From Elusimicrobia bacterium GWB2_63_22 (GTDB lineage Bacteria > Elusimicrobiota > Elusimicrobia > Elusimicrobiales > UBA9959), in assembly GCA_001799735.1 (NCBI GenBank), contig MGUA01000005.1:126920-184086 (forward strand): a stretch of 57,167 bases of DNA, in the 5' to 3' direction. The translations under genes were made by a program, and so were the position numbers. Numbering within the stretch: the stretch's first letter is position 1; every line of letters begins with the position of its first letter. Shown in pieces: positions 41,098 to 50,066 of this stretch. The notes under the pieces are model-generated. The model made no database searches. It had not been told where the DNA came from and worked only from the letters and a program-made list of their open reading frames with translations.

Positions 41098-41940
41098 ATG
41101 ATAAAAACAGCGTTCCTGTCTTTTCTTTTGTTTCCCGGCGCCGCTTCCCATGCGCAGTGGCTGGGCCCGTTGCGGCCCGCCAACGGCCAGCGTGAACCTT
41201 CTATAGTAAATAAGTTGCTTTTGGATATTGAGGCTTCTCTCCTGTCGGCGCGGCCGGAAGACACCGAGGACGATGTCCGCGACCTTGAAGACGCCGAGGA
41301 TTCCGGCGCGGATATTTTTATCAGCTCCGGCATGCCTGAACCGCCGCCTCCGGTAAATCTCGGCGGCAACGGTACCCTCACGCTCACCCGCCAGGATACA
41401 GGGGAGAAGCTCAACGCGCGCTACCGCAATAAAGACGGCACCTACAATCCGGCTGAACTTGACAAGGTGACCCGCCTGATGCGCTGCAGTCTGACCGGGC
41501 GCGAAATGCCCGTCCCGGTAAAACTGGTAGAACTGCTGGATGCGGTAGAGGATAGGTTTGGGAAAAAAGGGCTCATCCTCCTGAGCGGCTACCGGACCCC
41601 GAAGCTTAACGGCCAGCTGCCAGGCGCGGCTAAAAACAGCCTTCATATGCTGGGCTGGGCGGCCGATATAAAGATTCCCGGTTACAGCTCTACAACAGTA
41701 AAGAAATACGGGTTGAAGCTCGGCGTCGGCGGCGTGGGCTATTATCCAACTAAGGGCTTTACCCACCTGGACGTAGGCAAGGTGCGCTATTGGGTGGTAA
41801 AAAAACCACCTCGCAAACGTTATGTCCGCCGTGCACGGCACGCGGCCTCGCCGGCAAAGACCGGCCGGAAAGGCAAAAAATCCGCGCCGCAGCGCCAGGC
41901 GGCGGGAAAGCGCACGGCCGCAAAGAAAAAACCGGCGTAA
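41098..41940 (+). CDS. MepK/YcbK-like M15 murein endopeptidase (DUF882)
   Basis: 280 residues. A signal peptide (residues 1-20) and an acidic linker are followed by an M15-type domain at about 95-240: LILLSGYRTPKLN, AAKNSLHMLGWAADIKIPG, VGGVGYYPTKGFTHLDVG. The His, Asp and His of NSLH, AADI and FTHLD are the zinc ligands. E. coli MepK of this family cuts cross-links in peptidoglycan. The last 45 residues are a very basic Lys/Arg/Ala tail that may bind anionic wall polymers or nucleic acid. TATATT ends 5 nt before the ATG and there is no ribosome binding site. The amidase gene starts 3 nt after its stop. Confidence 0.85.
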   Translation: MIKTAFLSFLLFPGAASHAQWLGPLRPANGQREPSIVNKLLLDIEASLLSARPEDTEDDVRDLEDAEDSGADIFISSGMPEPPPPVNLGGNGTLTLTRQDTGEKLNARYRNKDGTYNPAELDKVTRLMRCSLTGREMPVPVKLVELLDAVEDRFGKKGLILLSGYRTPKLNGQLPGAAKNSLHMLGWAADIKIPGYSSTTVKKYGLKLGVGGVGYYPTKGFTHLDVGKVRYWVVKKPPRKRYVRRARHAASPAKTGRKGKKSAPQRQAAGKRTAAKKKPA

Positions 41941-41943
41941 CTT

Positions 41944-42729
41944 ATGCAAAGAACCATAGCCTTCGTTTTCGCCGCGCTGTTCTTCCCGGCGGCCGTCTTT
42001 TCCGAGGGGCCCGCTATCCCGGATAAAGTAACGCTGAAAAAGACCGGTATCAAGAAAATAGTGCTCGACGCCGGCCATGGCGGCAAAGATCCCGGCGGCC
42101 CCAGGCGGTTCGGTCTCAAGGAAAAAGAGCTGAACCTGCTGGCCGCTAAAGAACTTTACGCTTTGCTTAAAAAAGAGAAGCTGTTTGCCACGCTGCTTAC
42201 GCGCGAAACGGACGTTTTTGTTCCACTGTCCGAGCGGTCGCGCATAGCCAACGACTTCAAAGCCGATATTTTTATCTCCATCCACGCCAACGCCTGCGGC
42301 AACCGCAAAGAAAACGGCTTCGAGATTTACTTTATGTCTGAAAAAGCCTCCGATCCCTGGGCGGCCGAGGTGGCCGATTATGAAAACTCCGTGACGGAGC
42401 TGGAAGAAGGCGGGCAAGGCGACCCTGCGGCCATGCTGCTTCACTCAATGGCACGTAACGAATACTTAAACGACGGCAGCTTCCTGGCGGGCCTGGTGGC
42501 GGCCGAGATGGGCAAGGGCACCCCGTTCGCCAACCGCGGCGTCAAGCAGGCGGCTTTTTACGTGCTCCGCGGCACCTATGCTCCCGGCATACTCGTGGAA
42601 ATGGGCTTCATGACCAATTCCACGGACCAAAAGAAACTTAACGATAAAAGAATCCGCGCTAAGATCGCCAAAGCTATTTACCGGGGTATTATGAAATACG
42701 CCGATCTAAAAGGCTGGAAGAGGCGATAA
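41944..42729 (+). CDS. N-acetylmuramoyl-L-alanine amidase, AmiA/B/C (Amidase_3) type
   Basis: 261 residues. Signal peptide 1-20, then the Amidase_3 domain: IVLDAGHGGKDPGG (zinc His), Glu in FGLKEKELNLLAAKEL, LLTRETDVFVPLSERSRIAN, ISIHANAC (zinc His) and the catalytic Glu in GILVEMGFMTNSTD. It removes stem peptides from muramic acid. There is no AMIN domain, so targeting is not by that route. It is coupled to the MepK-like endopeptidase by a 3-nt gap, giving a two-enzyme wall hydrolase unit. Confidence 0.92.
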   Translation: MQRTIAFVFAALFFPAAVFSEGPAIPDKVTLKKTGIKKIVLDAGHGGKDPGGPRRFGLKEKELNLLAAKELYALLKKEKLFATLLTRETDVFVPLSERSRIANDFKADIFISIHANACGNRKENGFEIYFMSEKASDPWAAEVADYENSVTELEEGGQGDPAAMLLHSMARNEYLNDGSFLAGLVAAEMGKGTPFANRGVKQAAFYVLRGTYAPGILVEMGFMTNSTDQKKLNDKRIRAKIAKAIYRGIMKYADLKGWKRR

Positions 42730-43213
42730 TAGCCCAATTTAAATTACCCACTCGACAGAACGCTTACTCAATATTTAAAAATAAAAGTTGGCCTTCGCTC
42801 CGTAAAAACCCTTTAAGCGTGTTTGTCACAATTTCTGGCGAAATGGCCTTTTAAATACGCGCAAGAATGCGCCAAGGCAGCGTTTCCACTACGTGCCCGT
42901 GTCATTCCACCCCGCGTTTACGATGAGCACCTGGACGTTATGATCTGCGGCAACGGCCCTAGCGGCCGCAGCTCCGCCTTTGCCTGGCGGCAAAGCCGGG
43001 ACTGCTGCCGCGGGCTGCTCTTTACGAAGCGGAGGCCGGCCAAACCTGCGCAAACAGCGCTGACCAGGCCGGGCATCCTTAAACAATCAGGTAACGGCCA
43101 TGCGCCCCCCTTGCCGCCGTTGGCGGTAAGGCCGGCGCCAACAACCGCGGCCTTGCGGGAAAAGAGAGAAGAAGCAGAGCCAATAACAAAAGAATTTACT
43201 GCGGGGAAAGAAG
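42730..43213. other. Gene-poor gap before the copper cluster
   Basis: 484 bp between convergent genes. Short open frames exist on both strands, but the composition is not protein-like and no start signals are present. It contains one copy of a 49-bp hairpin-bearing repeat at 43102-43150, matched at 50394-50442. No convincing terminator is visible. Confidence 0.45.
43102..43150. repeat. 49-bp repeat, copy 1 (left of the copper efflux cluster)
   Basis: Begins GCGCCCCCCTTGCCG and ends GCGCCAACAACCGCGG. It matches 50394-50442 in the same orientation at 43 of 49 positions. A CTTGCCG..CGGTAAG stem lies inside. Confidence 0.7.
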
Positions 43214-43435
43214 CTACTTCTTCTCCACCAGGTCCATGCCGCACTTAGGGCATTTGCCTGGTTTATCACCCTCATAATGACCCATGGGGCAGACGTACTT
43301 CGCGCTCTTTTTCTCGGCTTGCCCGGCGGCATCTTTCCCGGGCCCGGCCATCTCCGCATGGTCTTTATGATCGCATGCCGTTGCCGCGGCCAGCAGCAGC
43401 GCCGCCGCCACCTGCAACATTAGTTTCGTGTTCAT
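43214..43435 (-). CDS. Small lipoprotein with heavy-metal-binding (HMBD/YHS-like) domain
   Basis: 73 residues. A lipoprotein signal (MNTKLMLQVAAALLLAAATAC, lipobox ATAC) is followed by a single metal site domain: YVCPMGHYEGDKPGKCPKCG with MDLV after it. The CPM..PGKCPKCGMDL pattern is the heavy-metal-binding domain that also occurs at the start of the CusB-like protein in this cluster. It probably captures Cu(I) or Ag(I) in the periplasm for the efflux pump. AGGAGGAGA precedes the ATG. It lies downstream of cusA in the same direction, separated by 332 bp. Confidence 0.88.
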   Translation of the reverse strand: MNTKLMLQVAAALLLAAATACDHKDHAEMAGPGKDAAGQAEKKSAKYVCPMGHYEGDKPGKCPKCGMDLVEKK

Positions 43436-43529
43436 CGTATTCTCCTCCTACCGCTTTAACCCGGTAAATTGCGGTCGCAATTTCCGCCCGCTTCTCGGGG
43501 GCAGACAAAGCCGGCCCTCACGGCACTGC

Positions 43530-43549
43530 ATATCCGCATATGCGGATAT
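43530..43549. repeat. Perfect 20-bp palindrome
   Basis: ATATCCGCATATGCGGATAT, fully self-complementary, about 95 bp upstream of the small HMBD lipoprotein gene. It could be an operator for a metal regulator. No promoter boxes are obvious around it. Confidence 0.6.
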
Positions 43550-43576
43550 CCCGCCGTGGCCGCTTCCCCCGCTCTG

Positions 43577-43751
43577 TTAATGTCTGTGTTCCGTGCTCTC
43601 AAGCTCTCCCACTGGCGCCGCGTACGGCATGGCAGCGGCAGACACCGTCACTTCCTGCGTTGCCGGGGCATGTTTATGTTTTCCCCATGCCCGCCTAAAA
43701 AGAACATCGCCCCCATCATACCGCCATAATAATTATTCCCGTAGTCAGCAT
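43577..43751 (-). pseudogene. Frameshifted small Met/His-rich membrane protein gene
   Basis: On the minus strand GGAGG precedes ATG 43751 (MLTTGIIIMAV, then a stop). In the next frame ATG 43719 begins MMGAMFFLGGHG, and after one lost base in the GGGGAAAA run a third frame gives GKHKHAPATQEVTVSAAAMP and ends STEHRH with TAA at 43577. Joined, these make one short protein with a single hydrophobic helix and a His/Met-rich tail, fitting copper loci. It lies 16 nt after cusA. Either a recent pseudogene or sequencing errors in homopolymers. Confidence 0.4.
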
Positions 43752-43767
43752 TATTCCTCCAGTTCTG

Positions 43768-46700
43768 TCAGTCAAAAGCGTTCTCTTTCTTCTTCCATAA
43801 ATAGAACACCACCGGGTACACCAGCAGTTCCAGCGCAAAGCTCGAAGCGAGTCCCCCTATCATGGGCGCGGCTATGCGCTTCATCAGGTCCGAACCCGTG
43901 CCCAGCGACCACATTATCGGGATAAGACCCATAAAGGCCGCCGCCACCGTCATCATCTTCGGGCGTACCCGCTTCACCGCGCCATGCATGATGGCTTCTT
44001 TAAGGTCCGCGGTATCTTTCATGCGCCCGGCTTTCTTCATGTCGTCGTATGACAGGTCCAGGAACAACAGCATAAACACTCCGGTCTCGGCGTCCAGCCC
44101 CATCAGCGCTATCATACCCACCCATACCGCTATGGAAACATTGTAACCCAGGAAGTACAGCAGCCACACCGCCCCTATCAGCGAGAACGGCACGGCCATC
44201 AGCACTATAAGGGTCTTGGCCGCCGAACGGGTGTTCATATATAACAGCATGAAAATAATGAACAGCGTAAGCGGCAATACTATCTTAAGCCTTTCGCGCA
44301 CGCGCAGCATATTCTCGTACTGACCGCTCCATTCCAGCGAATAGCCGGCCGGCAGTTTAAGATTGGCGGCAATATGCTCCTTGGCGGCTTTCACGTAGGT
44401 TCCCACGTCTATGCCCTCAATGTCCACGTAGACGTAGCCCGACAACAGGCCGTTCTCGTCGCGGATCATCGCCGGGCCCTGCCGCAGCTCGATGTCGGCG
44501 ATCTGGGCCAGCGGCACGTTTACGCCGTCCATGGTGGTGACCAGCACGCGGCCCAGTTTCCTCAGATCGTCGCGGTACTCGCGGGCGTAGCGCACATTTA
44601 TCGAATAACGCTCCCGGCCCTCCACGGTGGTAGATACCGGCTCGCCGCCTATGGCGGACATCACCGCCGTCTGGGCCTCCATTACCGAAAGCCCGTAGCG
44701 GGCCAGCTGCTCCCTTTTCAGCGTGAAGTCCAGGAAGTAGCCGCCGGCGGTGCGTTCGGCGAAGGCGCTCCTGGTCCCTTTCAGGTGGGTAACCAGCTGC
44801 TCCACTTGCACGCCGACCTTCTGTATCTGCTCCAGGTCCGCGCCGTAGATCTTTATCCCTATCGGCGTGCGGATGCCGGTCGAAAGCATGTCTATCCTGG
44901 CCTTAATAGGCATGGTCCAGGCGTTCGACACGCCGGGGAAGCGCATCTTCGAATCCATATCGGTAATAAGTTCATCCCAGGTCAGTTTATCGTACCAGAC
45001 ATGGCTGAGAATGCCGCGCAGGAACTCCGGAGCCCAGGAGGAGTACCAGCGCGGCTTCGCGCGCCACTCCTCGGCGGGTTTCAGCACCACCGTGGTCTCC
45101 ATCATCGAAAAAGGCGCCGGATCCGTGGACGTTTCCGCCCGCCCCGCCTTGCCGAACACCCGCTCCACTTCGGGTATGCTTTTCAGGATCCGGTCCTGAA
45201 GCTGCAGAAGTTTCTGCGCTTCGGTCACCGAAAGCCCCGGCAGGGTGGTGGGCATGTAAAGGATGGTGCCTTCGTTGAGGGGCGGCATGAATTCCGAGCC
45301 CAGCTTGAGGTATACCGGGATGGTGGAAAGCACCAGCAGCAGCGAGAAAGCGATGGTCTTTAACGGGTGGTCCAGCACCCACTTGCAGACCGGCTCATAC
45401 ACCGCGAACAGCATTTTGCTGATGGGGTGTTTTTCTTCCGGATAATAAGTTCCGACAACCACCGTATTCACCACTTTCCCGAACCACAGCGGTTTTATGG
45501 GGAACGGGTCCATGCGGGCGAACATCATCCGCAGCGCCGGGTCCAGCGTCACGGCCAATATGGCCGCCATGAACATGGAAAGGTTCTTCGTGTAGGCCAG
45601 CGGCTTGAACAGCCGCCCCTCCTGGTCCACCAGCGTAAAGATCGGCAGGAAAGCCACCGCTATCACCAGCAGCGAGAAGAACACCGACGGCCCCACTTCC
45701 TGCAGGGCCTCCAGCCGCACGGCATGAAAATCCCCCTTTCTTCCCCCGCTCTGCCATAGTTCCAGTTTCTTATACGCGTTCTCCACCTCCACTATAGCGC
45801 CGTCCACCAGCACGCCTATGGAGATGGCTATGCCCGACAAAGACATTATATTGGACGAGATGCCCATGAAATACATGGGGATGAAAGCCAGGAACACAGA
45901 CACCGGGATGGTCACTATCGGGATAATAGCCGACGGCACATGCCACAGGAAAATAAGTATCACCAGGCTGACAATTATCATTTCTTCGGTCAGCTGGCGC
46001 TTAAGCGTTTCAATAGCCTTATATATCAGCCCGGAGCGGTCGTAGGTGGTCACCAGTTCCACGCCTTCGGGAAACGAGGGTTTTACCTGCTCCAGTTTTT
46101 CCTTCACCCTTTGTATCACCTTCAGCGCGTTTTCCTTATGGCGGATTATCACTATGCCGCCCACGGCGTCGCCCTCGCCGTCCAGGTCGGAGATACCGCG
46201 CCGTATCTCGGGGCCTGTCTCAACTCTTGCGACGCTCTTTATCAGCACCGGCGTGCCGTTGGCGTCCCGCGCCACCACTATGTTCTCAATATCTTTCACG
46301 CTCCGGGCATAGCCCTTGCCGCGTATCATGTATTCCGCGCCCGAAAACTCTATCAGCCGCCCGCCCACATCGTTGTTGCCGCCCTTCACGGCGTTCAGCA
46401 CTTTCTCAAGCGGGACATTGTAGGCCGCCATGGCGTTGGGGTCCAGATTCACCTGGTACTGCTTCTGAAAGCCTCCGATAGAAGCCACTTCCGCCACGCC
46501 CGGCACCGCCTGCAAATGGAACTTCAGGTTCCAGTCCTGGAAAGAGCGCAGCTCGGACAGGTCATGCCTGCCGCTCTTGTCCACCAGGGCGTACTGGTAC
46601 ACCCAGCCCACACTGGTGGCGTCCGGGCCTATCTCGGTTTTAACGCCTTCCGGCAGGCGGCCCTGGATCTTATTTAAGTACTCCAGCACGCGGGCCCTGG

Positions 46701-47013
46701 CCCAGTAGATATCCGTGCCGTCCTGGAAAATAACATACACATACGAAAATCCGAAATCCGAAAAACCGCGGATAGTCTTCACCTTCGGCACGCCCAAAAG
46801 CGACGTGATAACGGGGTAAGTTACCTGGTCCTCCATTATATCCGGCGAGCGGTCCCAACGGGAATAAACTATCACCTGCGTGTCGGAAAGGTCCGGGATG
46901 GCGTCCAGCGAGATGCTCCTTACGCAATAATAGGCCCCCACCATGGCCGCCATGGCGAAAATAATAACCAGGGCCTTGTTATGGGCGGAAAAAGCGATGA
47001 TTTTTTTTATCAT
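43768..47013 (-). CDS. cusA: Heavy-metal efflux RND permease, CusA type (Cu/Ag)
   Basis: 1081 residues, full length. TM1 segment and the HME signature IPDLSDTQVIVYSRWDRSPD at the N-terminus; TM4 proton relay GVLVDGAIVEVENAYKKLE. Methionines equivalent to the E. coli CusA metal path are kept: LYMPTTLPGLS, TDPAPFSMMETTVVLKP and KARIDMLSTG, which favours Cu(I)/Ag(I) over Zn/Co/Cd. CusA drives metal from periplasm or cytoplasm through CusB and CusC to the outside using protons. It lies 3 nt after the cusB-like stop. The last gene of the core cusCBA order. Confidence 0.92.
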   Translation of the reverse strand: MIKKIIAFSAHNKALVIIFAMAAMVGAYYCVRSISLDAIPDLSDTQVIVYSRWDRSPDIMEDQVTYPVITSLLGVPKVKTIRGFSDFGFSYVYVIFQDGTDIYWARARVLEYLNKIQGRLPEGVKTEIGPDATSVGWVYQYALVDKSGRHDLSELRSFQDWNLKFHLQAVPGVAEVASIGGFQKQYQVNLDPNAMAAYNVPLEKVLNAVKGGNNDVGGRLIEFSGAEYMIRGKGYARSVKDIENIVVARDANGTPVLIKSVARVETGPEIRRGISDLDGEGDAVGGIVIIRHKENALKVIQRVKEKLEQVKPSFPEGVELVTTYDRSGLIYKAIETLKRQLTEEMIIVSLVILIFLWHVPSAIIPIVTIPVSVFLAFIPMYFMGISSNIMSLSGIAISIGVLVDGAIVEVENAYKKLELWQSGGRKGDFHAVRLEALQEVGPSVFFSLLVIAVAFLPIFTLVDQEGRLFKPLAYTKNLSMFMAAILAVTLDPALRMMFARMDPFPIKPLWFGKVVNTVVVGTYYPEEKHPISKMLFAVYEPVCKWVLDHPLKTIAFSLLLVLSTIPVYLKLGSEFMPPLNEGTILYMPTTLPGLSVTEAQKLLQLQDRILKSIPEVERVFGKAGRAETSTDPAPFSMMETTVVLKPAEEWRAKPRWYSSWAPEFLRGILSHVWYDKLTWDELITDMDSKMRFPGVSNAWTMPIKARIDMLSTGIRTPIGIKIYGADLEQIQKVGVQVEQLVTHLKGTRSAFAERTAGGYFLDFTLKREQLARYGLSVMEAQTAVMSAIGGEPVSTTVEGRERYSINVRYAREYRDDLRKLGRVLVTTMDGVNVPLAQIADIELRQGPAMIRDENGLLSGYVYVDIEGIDVGTYVKAAKEHIAANLKLPAGYSLEWSGQYENMLRVRERLKIVLPLTLFIIFMLLYMNTRSAAKTLIVLMAVPFSLIGAVWLLYFLGYNVSIAVWVGMIALMGLDAETGVFMLLFLDLSYDDMKKAGRMKDTADLKEAIMHGAVKRVRPKMMTVAAAFMGLIPIMWSLGTGSDLMKRIAAPMIGGLASSFALELLVYPVVFYLWKKKENAFD

Positions 47014-47016
47014 GGC

Positions 47017-48207
47017 CTATTCCAGCACCGAGGATTTCAGCCTGGCCTCGGAATCTATCAGGAAATTAGCCGAGGTCACCACGGTCTCCCCGGCCTTCAC
47101 GCCGGCCAGGACCTCGGTGTAATCATCGCCCTCAAAGCCGGCCCTCACTTCCCGCGGCTCAAAACCTTCTTCGCCCTTATCCACAAAAACCAGCTTTCGC
47201 GGGCCGCTGCTGATAATAGCGCTCTGCGGCACCGTCAAACGCGCTTCCAGCGCCACCTTTATCCTTATCTCGGCGTACATCTCGGGCTTCAGCATATTGC
47301 CCGGGTTCTCCACCTCGGCCCTCACCCGCAACGTGCGCGTCTCGGCCGACAGGATCGAGTCCACGGCCTTTATCACCCCGCGGAAAACCCGGCCCGGGTA
47401 GGCCGGCGTCACAGCCTCTATCGCCTGGCCGGGTTTTACCAGGTCTATCTCGTACTCGTATATCTGGGCGTAAAGCCAGGCCCTGGCGCCGGGCAGCAGC
47501 AGGTTGGCGGCGCCCTCCCCGCCGCGGTCCAGCTCGCTTATCTGCCCGTCGGAAAGCCCCGCCTGCCTCAGCCGCAGTTCCGAAGCCCGTATCAGGGCCT
47601 CGGCCCGCTCATGCACTTGCGGCCAGGCGCTGTCCTTCACTTTGTCACGGGCTATAACGGCCTCTTTATATTCCGCAATGGACTGGTACAGGTCCGGGTC
47701 ATAAGCCACCCGGCCGGAGCTCAGCACTGTGTGGGTCAGCGTCCTGTAAGCCGCGCGGGCGGTCTTCACGCCGATAAGCTGCCTTTTCGCCGCATCCATC
47801 CGTATCGGGGCCCGGCCGCCCACTTCTTTGGCCTCGCCTTCAACTTCATACACCGGCGTATACTCCATACCCATTTCGTCCTTCATGGGCGTTTTGGATA
47901 TTATAGAGGGGTTCATCGGGGCGCGGTAGAATTTTATTTTCTTCTCCGCAGGCCGTGCCGCCGGCTCTTCGGCCGGCGCCGCTTCGCCTCCTTCGGTTTT
48001 AACCAGGTTCATCCCGCAGATGGGGCATTGTCCGGGCTTGTCGGAAGTGTAAGCCGGGTGCATGGGGCAGTGGTACAGGCCTTTATCCTGACCGGCGCCA
48101 TGGCCGCCGTGCCCGCCGCGCGCCAGGTAATATTTTATACCCACGGCAGCCGCGGCCAGCAGTAGAAGCCCGAGAATTATCAAAACGATATTCTTTTTAG
48201 CTTTCAT
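47017..48207 (-). CDS. cusB: CusB-like membrane fusion protein with N-terminal heavy-metal-binding domain
   Basis: 396 residues. N-terminal anchor (7-24), a His/Gly stretch (HGGHG), then an HMBD with C47-P-M-H-P and C61-P-I-C64-G-M66. A second degenerate copy follows (FYRAPMNPSI, MKDEMGMEYTPVYE) with Met replacing Cys. The adaptor body has the beta-barrel and lipoyl halves (GRVAYDPDLYQSIAEYKEAV, ALIRASELRLRQAG, WLYAQIYEYEIDLVKPGQAI) and a C-terminal RKLVFVDKGEEGFEPREV. It hands Cu(I)/Ag(I) to CusA. Its start overlaps the cusC-like stop by 4 nt. Confidence 0.9.
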   Translation of the reverse strand: MKAKKNIVLIILGLLLLAAAAVGIKYYLARGGHGGHGAGQDKGLYHCPMHPAYTSDKPGQCPICGMNLVKTEGGEAAPAEEPAARPAEKKIKFYRAPMNPSIISKTPMKDEMGMEYTPVYEVEGEAKEVGGRAPIRMDAAKRQLIGVKTARAAYRTLTHTVLSSGRVAYDPDLYQSIAEYKEAVIARDKVKDSAWPQVHERAEALIRASELRLRQAGLSDGQISELDRGGEGAANLLLPGARAWLYAQIYEYEIDLVKPGQAIEAVTPAYPGRVFRGVIKAVDSILSAETRTLRVRAEVENPGNMLKPEMYAEIRIKVALEARLTVPQSAIISSGPRKLVFVDKGEEGFEPREVRAGFEGDDYTEVLAGVKAGETVVTSANFLIDSEARLKSSVLE

Positions 48208-49478
48208 TTTATTTCCTGTTGCGCTGGAATTGCGCCGCCGGGCGGCGTACCGGCAAGCTGTTCAACCCGGGCCAGCCAGGTCTGGTAGTCCACCACGTAG
48301 CGGTAGTAGTCCATCCGGAGGTCCAATAACGTGCGCTGCGCGTCCAGCAGGTCCATAAAATCGGCCTTCTCCGCCTGGTAGCCGCTCTGCGCTATTTTCA
48401 GCGCTTCCTCGGCCTGCGGTATCACGCTGTTGCGGTAAAGGTCCACCAGCCGCAGGCTGCTGCGCGCCTTTATGTCGGCCTCCCTCAGGTCGGAGGCCAG
48501 TTCGTTGCGGGCGGCTTTATATTCCGCCTCGGCCATTTCTTTTTCCGCGCCGGCTTCCTTCACCATAGCCTTCTGTTTCGCAAACCACAGTGGCACAGTT
48601 AATCCCAGCGCCACGTCGTAAGTGTTATCCATGTCCTGGCCGGGCGCTTTCCGCTTCCTGTAAAGCAGCATAAAATCAGGCAGATATTCCGCCTTTGAGA
48701 GCGTCAGCCGGCGGCCGGCCTGCGCGGCTTTCAGTGAATAGCTTTTCAGTCCCGGGTTTAATACAAATGCCGCCGCGCGCAGTTCTTCGTAACCCGCGCC
48801 GGCCCGGGCAGGCTCCAGCTCCGCGGGCTCCGGCAGGGGGGCGAGCGTGTCCCGGTCCATCAACGCGTTAAGCATGGCGGCGGCGGTTTCTTTTTCCTGT
48901 TTAACCGTCACCAGCATATTAAGCGTCCGCGAAAGCTCCACCTGGGCCTTTATCGCGTCGCTCTGCGAGGCTTTCCCCACCGAATACTTGGCTTCGGCTA
49001 TTTTTGCGAACCCCTGCAGCACATCCACCGTTTCATTGTAGATCTGTCCGGCTTTGGCGGCCATATAATACTCGTAAAAAAGCGCCTTGGCCTTGGCGGC
49101 CAGCTCCCGGTCTTTAGCGTCGTACAGGGTTGTGTAAAAAGCGTGTTCGTCTTTTGCAATACTCTTACGCAACAGAAGTTTGTAGGGGTTGTCTATCTCC
49201 TGGCTTATGGCTATGTTTCTTTCACCCGCGTCGCCTATAAAGCTCTTTCCCGCAGGCGTGTACATCCGCTCGAACTCCAGCACCGGGTCTTTAAGAATAT
49301 AAGCCTGCTTTATCCGGCTCTTCGCGGCCAGGGAAACCGCTTTAGCGGCCTTAAGGTCGGGGTTCTTGTCCCGGACCTCTGCCAGCACCTCCGCCAGGCC
49401 AAGCCTTGCGCCGGCTTGCGCGCCGGCGGCGGCGCACAAGCCTGAAACCAACAGGAACGCTGCTATAACAGTCTTCAT
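48204..49478 (-). CDS. cusC: CusC/TolC-like outer-membrane efflux factor
   Basis: 424 residues. Signal peptide 1-22 and two outer-membrane efflux protein repeats with long helices (LAEVLAEVRDKNPDLKAAKA, AKYSVGKASQSDAIKAQVEL, EEALKIAQSGYQAEKADFMD, LLDAQRTLLDLRMDYYRYVV). It forms the trimeric exit duct for the CusAB pump. No lipobox is evident, unlike E. coli CusC. It follows the DUF2231 gene by 29 nt and overlaps cusB by 4 nt. Confidence 0.88.
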   Translation of the reverse strand: MKTVIAAFLLVSGLCAAAGAQAGARLGLAEVLAEVRDKNPDLKAAKAVSLAAKSRIKQAYILKDPVLEFERMYTPAGKSFIGDAGERNIAISQEIDNPYKLLLRKSIAKDEHAFYTTLYDAKDRELAAKAKALFYEYYMAAKAGQIYNETVDVLQGFAKIAEAKYSVGKASQSDAIKAQVELSRTLNMLVTVKQEKETAAAMLNALMDRDTLAPLPEPAELEPARAGAGYEELRAAAFVLNPGLKSYSLKAAQAGRRLTLSKAEYLPDFMLLYRKRKAPGQDMDNTYDVALGLTVPLWFAKQKAMVKEAGAEKEMAEAEYKAARNELASDLREADIKARSSLRLVDLYRNSVIPQAEEALKIAQSGYQAEKADFMDLLDAQRTLLDLRMDYYRYVVDYQTWLARVEQLAGTPPGGAIPAQQEIK

Positions 49479-49507
49479 AGGATATGGCCTTACTTGCAGT
49501 CCTCTTA

Positions 49508-50056
49508 CTAGTGAGTATGCCCCTCATGCCCGGCAGGCGCGGCCGGCAGCGCGCTGCCCGCAGGTTTTTCCTCCTGGCCCCCGGTAATCGCGGCTACCGC
49601 GGGTTTTACCGCCGCCCCCTCCAGGTAGACCATGCGCGCGCCTATATCAGCCCCCTGCATAACAGCCAGGTTGGCCAGTCCCAGCAGCGCCAGGAAAGCC
49701 CACGCGCCCTTAGGCCGGTGTTCCGACTGGAAGAAACTCCACGCGCTAAGTACGCCCGTCCACACAAGAACTATCCAGGCCAGGGTCTTATGTGTTCCCA
49801 TCATGTGGTGGATAGTCTCGTTATGCGGGAAGCTGCCCGCCGCAAACAACCCCGTTGTCAGCGCCGCCACCGTGCCGGCCGCCGCCAGATAAAGGCAGGC
49901 CCTGCCTGCGGCGTTAAGCACCGGCTTCTTTAAAACTATTCCCAAAGCGTACAAGAGAAATGCGCCGGGCAGAAACGCTATCGGAAAATGCACGAACATC
50001 GGGTGGATGTTAAATAATTCGCGCATCGCGCTGAAACCGAATAAAGACCAGTCCAT
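49508..50056 (-). CDS. DUF2231 membrane protein with a His-rich tail
   Basis: 182 residues from ATG 50056, chosen for GGGGAG 3-8 nt upstream; a longer reading from 50143 has no ribosome binding site. Four or five hydrophobic helices with the DUF2231 motif IHPMFVHFPIAFLPGAFLL and a second HMMGTHKTLAWIVLVW. The end AGHEGHTH is His-rich. DUF2231 proteins are common in metal and cytochrome loci, function unknown; conserved His residues suggest haem or metal contact. First complete gene of the cus operon. Confidence 0.8.
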   Translation of the reverse strand: MDWSLFGFSAMRELFNIHPMFVHFPIAFLPGAFLLYALGIVLKKPVLNAAGRACLYLAAAGTVAALTTGLFAAGSFPHNETIHHMMGTHKTLAWIVLVWTGVLSAWSFFQSEHRPKGAWAFLALLGLANLAVMQGADIGARMVYLEGAAVKPAVAAITGGQEEKPAGSALPAAPAGHEGHTH

Positions 50057-50066
50057 ATACTCCCCG

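Noticed and set aside
42823-43248. Plus-strand frame of 141 codons between the amidase and the HMBD lipoprotein
   Set aside because: Low-complexity Pro/Ala/Arg sequence, overlaps the opposite lipoprotein gene and a repeat, and has no start signal.
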